DNA of 64,000 bases, taken from contig NZ_CP129235.1 of the NCBI RefSeq assembly GCF_030413635.1, positions 992,001-1,056,000 of the forward strand, in the 5' to 3' direction. The stretch is from Planococcus shenhongbingii. Lineage in GTDB: Bacteria; Bacillota; Bacilli; Bacillales_A; Planococcaceae. Below, in pieces: positions 1-7,217 of this stretch. The notes beneath the pieces are model-generated. The model was given only the letters and a program-made list of their open reading frames with translations. It was not told where the DNA came from and did not search any database. The first letter of the stretch is position 1, and each line of letters begins with the position of its first letter. The translations under genes and the position numbers were made by a program.

Positions 1-147
1 ATAAGTCACCCGCTTAGAATTATAATAGGCATCGATTAATGTCTTCGGAAAACTGAGAATTTAGTCAATTCAATCCATCAAAGAAAGCGTACCATTTTTG
101 CGATTTGTTTTATACAGGATTATTGATAACAGAAAATTTTCCATTTA

Positions 148-186
148 AAAACTGCGCCTTCATCCACTGATGGGGGCGCAGTTTTT
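148..186. terminator. Bidirectional intrinsic terminator
   Basis: An 11-bp GC-rich stem (arms AAACTGCGCC and GGGGCGCAGTTT) closes a loop of about 14 nt, with A-rich sequence on the left and T-rich on the right. It lies 6 nt beyond the stop of the minus-strand LysR gene and can terminate it. It could also end a gene entering from the left. The first 147 bases hold no feature I can support. Confidence 0.75.
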
Positions 187-191
187 ATCTT

Positions 192-1073
192 TTAAACTTT
201 CGGAAGATCTTTCACAAGTGAAATAAATGAACGGGAAGTATAAGGGATGTAACGGTTTTTAGCAGAAATAATACCAAGCACCCAAGGAAAAGTATTAGTT
301 AGAGACAGCGTTTTAAAGGGACCGTCTTTGACCCGCTCGCAAATAAGTTTTGGCATCAAAGTGACACCTAAATTCTTTTCAACCATGCCGACTATAAAAT
401 CCCATTGCGAACTTTCATAAGCGATTTTTGGAGTAAAGCCTTCACTGATGCAGAATTCGACAGTTCGGCTGTTCAGCGTAAATTCCTTGCTTAACAGCAA
501 AAAGGAATCATTTTTGCATTCGACTAAATTGATGATGCCCCGATTCGCCAATGGGTGGGATTCATGGACAAGCAGCTTGATTTCCTCATGTACAAAAGGC
601 ACCACATCGAATTTCTCCTCGTCGACAGGCAGCATGACGAAACCCAAATCGACTTCTCCGTCGAGCACTTTCTGCTCTACTTTCTTGGCGCCATCTTCTG
701 CCAGCAAAATTGCCACATCAGGATAAGCTTTTTGGAATTCAGCGATTATGGTAGGGAAAAACAATGTGCTGATTACAGGAGGCAAGCCGATATTAATTTT
801 GCCTTTTTTCAAATTCATGACATCGTACAAGGAAGACGTTAAGTCATCAAGGCTATTGACGATTTTTTGTGCTTGTATAAAAACCACTTCTCCTGCATCT
901 GTCAATACGATTTTGCGGGAAGTACGATCAAATAAAGTAACATCCATTTCTTCTTCTAAATTTTTAACCATTTTACTTAAAGTGGGCTGCGTGACATGCA
1001 GCGCTAATGCAGCTTTAGTAAAACTTCTATGCCTGGCTACTTCAATGAAGTAACTTAATTGGCGAATATCCAA
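192..1073 (-). CDS. LysR family transcriptional regulator
   Basis: A 293-residue regulator of usual LysR length. An N-terminal winged helix-turn-helix (about residues 1-60, DIRQLSYFIEVARHRSFTKA...LHVTQPTLSKMVKNLE) is followed by a periplasmic-binding-like effector domain (about 90-290). I place the start at a TTG, giving MDIRQL as in relatives. It has a GAAAGG ribosome site 11 nt upstream, whereas the GTG nine bases earlier is only 2 nt from that site. It is divergent from the GntP permease and hydroxybutyrate dehydrogenase, so it probably regulates them and itself through the palindromes at 1092-1137. The inducer is unknown; a short-chain hydroxy acid is inferred from context only. Confidence 0.9.
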   Translation of the reverse strand: MDIRQLSYFIEVARHRSFTKAALALHVTQPTLSKMVKNLEEEMDVTLFDRTSRKIVLTDAGEVVFIQAQKIVNSLDDLTSSLYDVMNLKKGKINIGLPPVISTLFFPTIIAEFQKAYPDVAILLAEDGAKKVEQKVLDGEVDLGFVMLPVDEEKFDVVPFVHEEIKLLVHESHPLANRGIINLVECKNDSFLLLSKEFTLNSRTVEFCISEGFTPKIAYESSQWDFIVGMVEKNLGVTLMPKLICERVKDGPFKTLSLTNTFPWVLGIISAKNRYIPYTSRSFISLVKDLPKV

Positions 1074-1091
1074 TTTCTTCACGGCCTTTCT

Positions 1092-1106
1092 ATAACTTTT
1101 AGTTAT
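1092..1106. promoter_or_regulatory. Palindrome, probable LysR operator
   Basis: ATAACT-TTT-AGTTAT is a perfect 15-bp inverted repeat that contains the LysR-type T-N11-A pattern. It sits just upstream of the regulator's start, in the shared divergent region. This is the position expected for an autoregulatory site. Binding is inferred, not shown. Confidence 0.5.
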
Positions 1107-1113
1107 GGAAACT

Positions 1114-1137
1114 ATAGGTATTATTCATTTTACCTAT
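1114..1137. promoter_or_regulatory. Second inverted repeat in the divergent region
   Basis: ATAGGTA and TACCTAT form a perfect 7-bp inverted repeat separated by 10 nt, only 7 nt beyond the first palindrome. Paired sites (recognition and activation) are usual for LysR regulators, so this may be the second site. A further short palindrome, AGTGTACACT, lies at 1148-1157. Confidence 0.4.
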
Positions 1138-1214
1138 CAGATAATGAAGTGTACACTAAAAAAATCGTCAGGTCTAAATATTTTGAAAACGCGATCTTTT
1201 TTATTTGAGCTCAT

Positions 1215-1228
1215 CGAAAGCGCTTTCA
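1215..1228. promoter_or_regulatory. CcpA cre site upstream of gntP-bdh
   Basis: CGAAAGCGCTTTCA differs from the cre consensus TGWAARCGYTWNCW only at its first base and has a perfect GAAAGCGCTTTC core. It lies 155 bp before the permease start, where it could repress the operon in preferred sugars. I could not place a convincing promoter around it. Confidence 0.55.
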
Positions 1229-1382
1229 TATTCAATTTTAGCTCTTTTATTTATGGGGACACTGACGGAAATAATTATATGCGAAAAAAATTGCAGCGGA
1301 TTCGAAGCAAGATGCCTGTTAAAAGCAGAAGGGGAACTGCTGAAAAACGAAGAAGCTGCAATAAAATCAAAGGGGGAAAAAC

Positions 1383-2702
1383 ATGTTAAGTATGATCGGA
1401 TTAATTGGAGGACTTGCCTTACTTATCTATTTGACGATGAGAGGCATGAACTTGCTGATTGCTGGGCCGTTAAGCGCGCTTGTCGTCGCTTTGTTCAGCA
1501 GCCTTCCACTGTTCCCGCAGATGGTAGCGGAAGGGGAAGTGAATTTTTTAGGCAATTATATGACCGGGTTTTCCGGATTTATCACTTCCTGGTTCCCGAT
1601 GTTCTTGCTTGGAGCAATTTTCGGGAAATTGATGGAAGACAGTGGAGCGGCTGACAGTGTATCACGCTGGCTGGTCGGGAAGTTTGGCATCAAGCGAGCG
1701 GTACTCGCTATTGTCATCGCTTGTGCGGTACTGACTTTCGGAGGAGTCAGTTTGTTCGTTGTGGCATTCTCGGTTTATCCGATGGCGCTCAGCTTATTCA
1801 AACAAGCGGATCTTCCGCGCCGATTTATTCCGGCTGCACTGGCTTTAGGTTCAGTTACATTCACAATGACTTCAGCCGGATCGCCGGAAATCCAGAACTG
1901 GATTCCAATCGAATTCTTGGGAACTAGCCCATACGCCGGATGGGAAGTCAGCATCGTCGTTGCTGTATTTATGGCGGTATTCGGTTATTGGTGGCTGAAA
2001 CGCATGATCAATAAAGCGGTCAATAAAGGAGAACGCTTTGAAACACGCAAAACCGATCCATTGGTAGAAGAGCGTAATTTGCCAAGTCCGATTATGGGAT
2101 TGATTCCGCTATTGGTTGTTTTGGTGATTTCGTATATCTTCCATGATTCTTTGAAAACATCAGCATTGATCATTGCGCTTCTTGGCGGTGTAATTGCCAC
2201 TTACTTATTGAATAGAACGCATTTCCATGACTTAGGCAAAGCATTGACTGATGGTACAATTGGTGCACTGATCGCCATCGGAAACACGGCAGCGGTTGTC
2301 GGGTTTGGTGGTGTTGCAAAAGCTGCGCCTGCATTTCAGGTAGCAGTTGACGCAATGACGAACATTCCAGGAAGCCCATTGATTGGCGGAGCGATTGCGG
2401 TTAGTGTCATCGCCGGCATCACCGGCTCATCTTCCGGTGGACAGGCCATCGCCTTGCCATTATTGGCACCGCATTATTTGGATATGGGTGTAAATGCAGA
2501 AGCGCTTCACCGGACGATTGCAATTTCTTCCGGAGCGCTGGATTCACTGCCGCATAACGGTTACGTCGTAACGACAATCCAGGGCATTTGCGGGGAAACC
2601 CATAAAGCTGCATACGGCTCTGTCGGTGCGGTAACGGTTATTGTGCCAGCCCTTGGAACCATTATTGCCATCGTCTTGTTTTCACTAGGTATGGGAATTT
2701 AA
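1383..2702 (+). CDS. GntP family permease (probable hydroxybutyrate or gluconate uptake)
   Basis: A 439-residue, very hydrophobic protein of GntP-family length, with roughly a dozen membrane segments spread over its whole length. Family-like signatures include GGVSLFVVAF near residue 120, SPEIQNWIP near 170 and the glycine/serine-rich ITGSSSGGQA near 345. An AAAGGGGG ribosome site precedes the ATG by about 6 nt. The 3-hydroxybutyrate dehydrogenase begins 21 bp downstream with no terminator between, so the substrate is more likely 3-hydroxybutyrate or a similar hydroxy acid than gluconate. The substrate remains an inference from the neighbour. Confidence 0.88.
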   Translation: MLSMIGLIGGLALLIYLTMRGMNLLIAGPLSALVVALFSSLPLFPQMVAEGEVNFLGNYMTGFSGFITSWFPMFLLGAIFGKLMEDSGAADSVSRWLVGKFGIKRAVLAIVIACAVLTFGGVSLFVVAFSVYPMALSLFKQADLPRRFIPAALALGSVTFTMTSAGSPEIQNWIPIEFLGTSPYAGWEVSIVVAVFMAVFGYWWLKRMINKAVNKGERFETRKTDPLVEERNLPSPIMGLIPLLVVLVISYIFHDSLKTSALIIALLGGVIATYLLNRTHFHDLGKALTDGTIGALIAIGNTAAVVGFGGVAKAAPAFQVAVDAMTNIPGSPLIGGAIAVSVIAGITGSSSGGQAIALPLLAPHYLDMGVNAEALHRTIAISSGALDSLPHNGYVVTTIQGICGETHKAAYGSVGAVTVIVPALGTIIAIVLFSLGMGI

Positions 2703-2723
2703 TAATTTCTGGAGGTCATATGA

Positions 2724-3500
2724 ATGGTAGAAAATAAAGTGGTGTTTATTACAGGAGCAGCAAGTGGCATTGGGTATGAAATTAGTGCAGATTTTGCCGA
2801 AGCAGGTGCCAAAATCGTATTGACGGATATTAATGAAGAAGCAGTTAAGAAAGCGGTACAAACTCTGAAAGATCAAGGCCATGAAGTGATTGGCATCAAA
2901 GTGGACGTGACAAATGAAACGGAACTTGCGCAGGCAATCAATAAAACCGTTGAGACATTTGGTTCGCTTGATGTTCTGATCAATAACGCAGGTATGCAAT
3001 TCGTGTCTCCAATTGAAGAATTTCCAACTGAAAAATTCGAGCTCTTGGTGAAAATTATGCTGGTCGCTCCGTTTGTTGCAACAAAGCATGCTTTTCCAAT
3101 CATGAAAAAGCAAGGCAAAGGCCGCATCATCAATATGGCGTCCATTAACGGCTTAGTAGGTTTTGCTGGAAAAGCAGCCTATAATAGTGCGAAACATGGC
3201 GTTATCGGTTTGACGAAAGTAGCAGCTCTTGAAGGGGCGGAGCATGGCATCACAGTAAATGCAATGTGTCCAGGCTATGTTGATACGCCGCTCGTGCGCA
3301 ACCAGATGGGCGATTTGGCAAAAACACGCAATGTCTCTTTGGACAAAGTGCTGGAAGAAGTCATCTATCCTTTAGTGCCGCAAAAACGGCTCTTGTCTGT
3401 ACAGGAAATTTCGGACTATACGATGTTTTTAGCAAGCGACAAAGCGTCAGGCATCACAGGACAGGCTGTTGTTTTAGACGGCGGATATACTGCGCAATAA
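2724..3500 (+). CDS. bdhA: 3-hydroxybutyrate dehydrogenase (SDR family)
   Basis: A 258-residue classical short-chain dehydrogenase. It has the NAD-binding GAASGIG motif near residues 10-16, NNAG near 90, and the catalytic Ser140, Tyr153 and Lys157 (YNSAK). The C-terminal GITGQAVVLDGGYTAQ and overall wording match bacterial 3-hydroxybutyrate dehydrogenases, which convert D-3-hydroxybutyrate to acetoacetate. GGAGG precedes the ATG. It is cotranscribed with the permease and ends at an intrinsic terminator. Substrate specificity within the SDR family is hard to fix from sequence, but the permease context supports it. Confidence 0.85.
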   Translation: MVENKVVFITGAASGIGYEISADFAEAGAKIVLTDINEEAVKKAVQTLKDQGHEVIGIKVDVTNETELAQAINKTVETFGSLDVLINNAGMQFVSPIEEFPTEKFELLVKIMLVAPFVATKHAFPIMKKQGKGRIINMASINGLVGFAGKAAYNSAKHGVIGLTKVAALEGAEHGITVNAMCPGYVDTPLVRNQMGDLAKTRNVSLDKVLEEVIYPLVPQKRLLSVQEISDYTMFLASDKASGITGQAVVLDGGYTAQ

Positions 3501-3505
3501 AATCA

Positions 3506-3540
3506 AAACCGTCCGTTGCCACTAAGCAACGGACGGTTTT
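3506..3540. terminator. Terminator of the gntP-bdh operon (left copy of a duplicated hairpin)
   Basis: The arms CCGTCCGTTGC and GCAACGGACGG form a perfect stem followed by TTTT, 8 nt after the dehydrogenase stop. A near copy (30 of 35 bases) occurs at 4372-4406, on the far side of the repeat element. Confidence 0.85.
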
Positions 3541-3610
3541 AAGCTTGTTGAGAAAGTTTAAATTAGTATCAGTGATTACTTCTTAACCGATATTCCGCCA
3601 ACCAGCTGCG

Positions 3611-3644
3611 AAGACATTGGCCGAGGATTGTGAGGCCAAGTCTT
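3611..3644. repeat. Hairpin module 1 of repeat copy 1
   Basis: AAGAC-A-TTGGCC pairs with GGCCAA-GTCTT around an 11-nt loop, giving 11 base pairs with one bulged A. It is followed by TGCGACGAAGC and a GGAGCATATGTTTT tail shared with the other modules. Confidence 0.7.
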
Positions 3645-3735
3645 TGCGACGAAGCGCGCAGCGCTGCAGGAGCATATGTTTTAGCCGCGGGCGAGCGCCA
3701 AGCCGCTTCGTCGCTTACGCTCCTGTTTCTGTCTC

Positions 3736-3846
3736 TGCATCGCTGCGCTAGCTTCGAGACATGGAAAAGCGTTGCATCGCTGCGCTAGCTTCGAGACATG
3801 GAAAAGCGTTGCATCGCTGCGCTAGCTTCGAAACATGAAAGGGCGT
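3736..3846. repeat. Three tandem 37-bp repeats
   Basis: Units at 3736-3772, 3773-3809 and 3810-3846. The first two are identical and the third differs at a few positions. Each unit begins TGCATCGCTGCGCTAGCTTC. The inverted copy of the element has no such array, so this looks like local expansion within copy 1. There are no spacers, so it is not a CRISPR array. Confidence 0.85.
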
Positions 3847-3889
3847 TGCAGGGTCTCGGCTGTCTCGTCGCTTACGCTGCCCCGCAGGC

Positions 3890-3923
3890 AAGACATTGGC
3901 CGACGCCTGCGAGGCCAAGTCTT
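3890..3923. repeat. Hairpin module 2 of repeat copy 1
   Basis: The same AAGAC-A-TTGGCC / GGCCAA-GTCTT stem as module 1 with a different 11-nt loop (GACGCCTGCGA). It is followed again by TTGCGACGA and a GGAGCAGTATGTTTT tail, so it is a direct repeat of the first module inside the element. Confidence 0.7.
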
Positions 3924-4371
3924 TGCGACGAGCTTGCGCAGGAGCAGTATGTTTTCCTCCGCTGGTTGGCTCCATATCTGGTGAGCAGGAACAAATAAGA
4001 GAAGGGTTTCTCAAAAAATCACACTTTTATAGAGTCTCTAAAAGTGATAAAAGAGAGCAGAATGCAGCGGAAGGCGGCGAAGGGCAAAGATGTGCTCCTG
4101 CAGCGCCAGGCGCTTCGTCGCAAAGGCACCACCCAACTACGGTTGGCTGATGCCTTTCCTGCGGGAGCAGCGAAGCGAGGCGAGTCCTGAGACCCCGCAG
4201 GGAATGAAAGGGCAAAAGCAGTTTGCCCCCTTCATTTGCGACGAAGCTAGCGCAGCGATGCAGGAGCACGAGGTTTTCGCCAGCGAGCGAGGAGGCTTAG
4301 GCCGCCCCCCGCGAAAAGCGTCCGCCGTGGAGCGAAATGAAACGGCGGCTGAGAGTTTCACAACAGCCTGA

Positions 4372-4406
4372 AACCCGTCCGTTGCCAAGAAGCATTGGAC
4401 GGTTTT
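4372..4406. terminator. Duplicated terminator hairpin right of the repeat element
   Basis: Matches 30 of 35 bases of the 3506-3540 terminator. The stem keeps pairing with one G-T wobble and one mismatch. It ends 3 nt before the last codon of the minus-strand coat-F-like gene, so it probably terminates that gene on the minus strand. Its T-rich right side would also work on the plus strand. Confidence 0.65.
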
Positions 4407-4409
4407 TTA

Positions 4410-4758
4410 TTAATTTTTCTTAGCCAGTTCTAGTGCAATATCGGCTTTTTTCAAATCATGCTGAATTTGTTCATCGACATCATAGGCATGATACATTTCA
4501 TTTTGATCATGTATTGGGCGATTTTGTCGTGAGTTTCAATGGCGTTGTCTAACTCACGGCGCAATATTTTTTTGACTTGAGGTGTTGCCGTTTCTGTAAT
4601 CGCTACGGCGATGTTGCGGACAGCAGCTTTTGCCGTAACGAGAAAATCCGTTGCAATTGCTAAATCATCCAACATGGAGCCAGGAATTGCTAAGTTTTCT
4701 TTATTAATCGCTTCTTTTTCGGCTGCGTCATTTTTTTCTGTTCGTCTTGTTTAGCCAT
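4410..4758 (-). pseudogene. Coat-F-like small protein, broken by two frameshifts
   Basis: The ATG at 4758 has a GGAAGG ribosome site and opens MAKQDEQKK, then runs out of frame. Adding one A to an A7 tract (4731-4737) joins it to NDAAEKEAINKENLAIPGSM and on to LDDLAIATDFLVTAKAAVRN. Adding one A to an A4 tract near 4509 continues it as NEMYHAYDVDEQIQHDLKK to a stop at 4410. The restored protein of about 115 residues resembles coat F domain proteins (helical, ferritin-like). Both faults are single missing bases in homopolymers, so they may be sequencing errors rather than true mutations. It follows the 66-residue gene by 22 bp and is probably in its operon. Confidence 0.7.
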
Positions 4759-4780
4759 AATATTCTTCCTTTCCAGTCAA

Positions 4781-4981
4781 TTATTTTGTAGAATCTTCCA
4801 GGATTTTACGTAAATCTTTAATTGCTTTTGTAGAAAGTTCCACGTCTTCATCAAGAATTTCTTTTAATTTCTTGTCTTCAACCAAGCCGCTGAATACTTT
4901 GCTTTTCGCGACACAAGCTGTTTTAAAGATTAATAGTTCATGGACTTCGAGTAATTCATGTGCAGCAAGTTCTTTTGCCAT
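4781..4981 (-). CDS. Small coat-F-like helical protein
   Basis: A 66-residue protein, MAKELAAHELLEVHELLIFKT...KVFSGLVEDKKLKEILDEDV. It resembles the short YraG/YraF-type partners of coat F domain proteins in Bacillus. A GGAGGG ribosome site 7 nt before this ATG makes it the start; a longer frame seven codons upstream lacks one. It precedes the frameshifted coat-F gene, matching the paired arrangement seen in sporeformers. In a Planococcus-like host, which usually does not sporulate, the role is unclear; stress or envelope functions are possible. Confidence 0.65.
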   Translation of the reverse strand: MAKELAAHELLEVHELLIFKTACVAKSKVFSGLVEDKKLKEILDEDVELSTKAIKDLRKILEDSTK

Positions 4982-5183
4982 CAGTAATCCCTCCAATTTC
5001 AAGTTTGTAAAGGCAACACTAGTCAGGTTTTATCCGCTCTTCTTTTCTTTATGCATGATTTTTTATTTTTTTACTCAAGAAATATTTATTGATTTTTCTG
5101 AGTATTTATACCTTAACAATAGACATGGGAGACTTTTTCGTGGTTTATTAGAAGGGAATCACTATGAAAAGGAGCTGCAATGC

Positions 5184-6416
5184 ATGAAAACGAGTGAAAC
5201 AACTTTTCCGATTACTGAAGTGCGTGAACAATTTCCAGCATTAAAAAGAACGTATCATGGAAAACCGGTTGTTTATTTTGACGGCCCCGGGGGCTCCCAA
5301 GTAGTGAAGACAGCAATTGCAGCGATTGCCGGATATATGGAAAACGGCGGAGCGAATTTGCATGGTGCATTCCCTTCAAGCTGGGAAACGGAAGAAGTCA
5401 TCGCAGAAGCTAAAAAAGCGGTGGGGGACTTCTTAGGAGTTCAGATGAATGAAGTGGCTTTTGGAGCAAATATGACCACACTTACGATTGCCATCGCTAA
5501 TGCACTTGGCAAGCAATTTGAAGCAGGGGATGAGATTGCCGTAACGGAAATGGACCACCGGGCAAATGTTGATCCGTGGCTATTGATGGCAAAAGACCGA
5601 GGGCTGAAAGTCAGATGGATTAAAGTGAATACGGAATCGTTGACGCTTGATTTATCGGATTTAGAAGAAACAATCAACAAAAAAACCAAGTTGGTGGCGA
5701 TTGGACTTGCATCGAATGCGATTGGAACCATTGTTGATCTGAAACCCATTGTGGAGCGTGCAAAAAGAGTCGGCGCTTTGGTGGCAGCGGATGCCGTCCA
5801 TGCAGCGCCGCATATTCCGATTGACCGCGACCGCCAAGGCATAGATATCCTGTTATGTTCGGCTTATAAGTTTTTCGGACCGCATGTTGGAATTGCGGCA
5901 ATCAAAGAAGATGTTTTCAAAAAGTTGGAGCCGTATAAACTGGTGCCGGCACCAAGTTACTATCCGGATAAATTAGAAACCGGTACGCAAAACCATGAAG
6001 GCATTGCCGGAATTCGTCCGGCAATTGAATTCTTTGCAAGTTTCGGGGGAGGTGACACGCGAAGGGAACGGATTCTTTCTGGGCTCGAGAAGATTGAAGG
6101 ATACGAAAACAACTTAGCTGCCCGTTTAAGAGAAGGGCTGGCGGCTCTTGATAAAGTTACTTTGTTTGAAGCGGATCACAGCGTTCCTAAAACTCCGACA
6201 ATCGCTTTTCAAGTAGCAGGAATTGCACCGGAAGAAGTATGCAGAATCATGGCGGAACAGCACAGCATTTTTGTCGCCTCTGGACACTTTTATGCATCGA
6301 CGCTGGCCGACCGTCTGGATATCAATAAAAGCGGCGGCTGGATACGGGCCGGGCTGGCGCCGTACAATACATTTGAGGAAGTCGAACGATTTATAAAGGC
6401 GGTTTCAGAACTTTAA
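5184..6416 (+). CDS. Cysteine desulfurase-like class V aminotransferase
   Basis: A 410-residue PLP enzyme. The PLP lysine is Lys229 in SAYKFFGPH, preceded by VAADAVHAAPH, the usual Asp and His of the fold. It matches the cysteine desulfurase-like (VC1184-type) subfamily of class V aminotransferases, whose substrate is not established. I chose the ATG at 5184 because AGGAG lies 9 nt upstream and the protein then begins at the conserved ITEVREQFPAL. The frame stays open 100 codons further upstream, but that part has no family resemblance. No SUF or tRNA thiolation gene is adjacent, so a housekeeping sulfur-donor role is not supported. Confidence 0.82.
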   Translation: MKTSETTFPITEVREQFPALKRTYHGKPVVYFDGPGGSQVVKTAIAAIAGYMENGGANLHGAFPSSWETEEVIAEAKKAVGDFLGVQMNEVAFGANMTTLTIAIANALGKQFEAGDEIAVTEMDHRANVDPWLLMAKDRGLKVRWIKVNTESLTLDLSDLEETINKKTKLVAIGLASNAIGTIVDLKPIVERAKRVGALVAADAVHAAPHIPIDRDRQGIDILLCSAYKFFGPHVGIAAIKEDVFKKLEPYKLVPAPSYYPDKLETGTQNHEGIAGIRPAIEFFASFGGGDTRRERILSGLEKIEGYENNLAARLREGLAALDKVTLFEADHSVPKTPTIAFQVAGIAPEEVCRIMAEQHSIFVASGHFYASTLADRLDINKSGGWIRAGLAPYNTFEEVERFIKAVSEL

Positions 6417-6420
6417 AATC

Positions 6421-6459
6421 AAAAAAGCAAGGTTCAGCATTCGGCTGAACCTTGCTTTT
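6421..6459. terminator. Bidirectional terminator between convergent genes
   Basis: A long perfect stem (AAGCAAGGTTCAG / CTGAACCTTGCTT) with A/T tracts on both sides. It lies between the aminotransferase and the convergent sortase gene and can serve both. Confidence 0.9.
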
Positions 6460-6492
6460 CTTATATTTAGAAATAGGTATTTTTCATTTGCC

Positions 6493-7158
6493 TTAGAAAG
6501 GATCCTGTGTTGAAACCAGTTTCGCTTGTACAATATAGCGGTCTGGAGCATAGCCGATAAAGTCAAACGGATAACAGGTAGTCAATGTCAGAACAGACTC
6601 GTCTTTTTCCACAATTACGCTGCGGTCTTCAGCATCAGTGATCCACATATCGGTGATTTCGTAGACATAGATTTTGTCTTCGTATTCCAGCAGCACTTGA
6701 TCTTGTTTTTCCAGTTCGCCAAGTTTTACAAAGACGGTGTCGCGATGTCCGCTCAACACCGTATGACCATGGCCGCCGGGGACAGTGGTGAGGTCACTGA
6801 TATACATGCCTACACCTTTTTTTAATGTTGCAGGATCAGCACCCCAATAAACCGAATATTTTTGTTCGATTTTTGGAATTATCAACTTTGCTGTTTGTTC
6901 ACCAAGCTGCCGGTCGATTCCTGAAGTCAATATAGGAGTAGGTTCAGGCATCGGCTGCGGTTGCGGCTTTTTTTTGCCTGATTCTTCTTTTACTTTTCCA
7001 GTTTCACTGCCAGCTGCTGCTTCGACTTTCTTAAAACTTTCAATCTCCGCATTGGTCAGGTTTTGTGCCGAACTTTTCGCTGTGTACCATTCCGACAGAC
7101 TAAAAAGGCCGATTGCTAAGCCGGCAATTATTAAGACCAGCCCCAACCATTTGTTCAT
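6493..7158 (-). CDS. Class D-like sortase
   Basis: A 221-residue protein with one N-terminal membrane segment (residues 4-22), a charged/proline linker (about 60-75), then a sortase domain. The catalytic residues are visible: His in TVLSGHRDTVF, Cys in TLTTCYPF and Arg in YAPDRYIV. Sortases cut LPxTx motifs and join the protein to the cell wall. The TLTTC motif and single N-terminal anchor fit class D. The gene just upstream encodes a protein ending in LPDTA plus membrane anchor, matching the LPxTA preference reported for class D enzymes, so this is probably a dedicated pair. GAGGTG precedes the ATG. Confidence 0.9.
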   Translation of the reverse strand: MNKWLGLVLIIAGLAIGLFSLSEWYTAKSSAQNLTNAEIESFKKVEAAAGSETGKVKEESGKKKPQPQPMPEPTPILTSGIDRQLGEQTAKLIIPKIEQKYSVYWGADPATLKKGVGMYISDLTTVPGGHGHTVLSGHRDTVFVKLGELEKQDQVLLEYEDKIYVYEITDMWITDAEDRSVIVEKDESVLTLTTCYPFDFIGYAPDRYIVQAKLVSTQDPF

Positions 7159-7176
7159 AATAATTCACCTCAAAGG

Positions 7177-7204
7177 AAAAAGGCAGGAGTGGATCTGCCT
7201 TTTT
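7177..7204 (-). terminator. Hairpin between the sortase substrate gene and the sortase gene
   Basis: AAAAAGGCAG and TCTGCCTTTT arms pair around a 7-nt loop just after the stop of the LPDTA gene (minus strand). It ends 18 nt before the sortase ATG. It can cut sortase transcription below that of its substrate. Confidence 0.65.
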
Positions 7205-7217
7205 GAAATATTAAGTA

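Larger units (their letters stand above)
3541..4371. repeat. Non-coding hairpin-rich repeat element, copy 1 (MITE-like)
   Basis: About 830 bp without a credible gene, much richer in GC than its surroundings. It is homologous, in inverted orientation, to 48849-49449. The stretch 3587-3714 matches the other copy almost base for base, and several further blocks match at high identity. The ends AGCTTGTTGAGAAAG and (reversed) AGGCTGTTGTGAAAC form imperfect terminal inverted repeats. The element is bracketed by two copies of one terminator hairpin. Internal parts are two copies of a hairpin module, a three-unit 37-bp tandem array, a palindrome around 4023-4047 (CACTTTT/AAAAGTG), and a CCGCCGT/ACGGCGG hairpin near the right end. 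No transposase is present. Confidence 0.75.

Noticed and set aside
1105..1654. Open frames of 94 and 149 residues between the LysR gene and the permease
   Set aside because: They lack ribosome sites, resemble no family and overlap the permease in another frame; the region carries operator-like sequences instead.
3736..3846. Possible CRISPR array
   Set aside because: The 37-bp units are directly adjacent with no spacers, and no cas gene is in the window.
3748..4388. Several 66-93 residue open frames on both strands in repeat copy 1
   Set aside because: They arise from GC-rich repeats with few stops, occur on both strands at once, and are not kept in frame in copy 2.
4872..5183. A 104-residue N-terminal extension of the class V aminotransferase
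   Set aside because: It overlaps the minus-strand coat-F-like gene and promoter region, has no family resemblance, and a good ribosome site serves the internal ATG at 5184.
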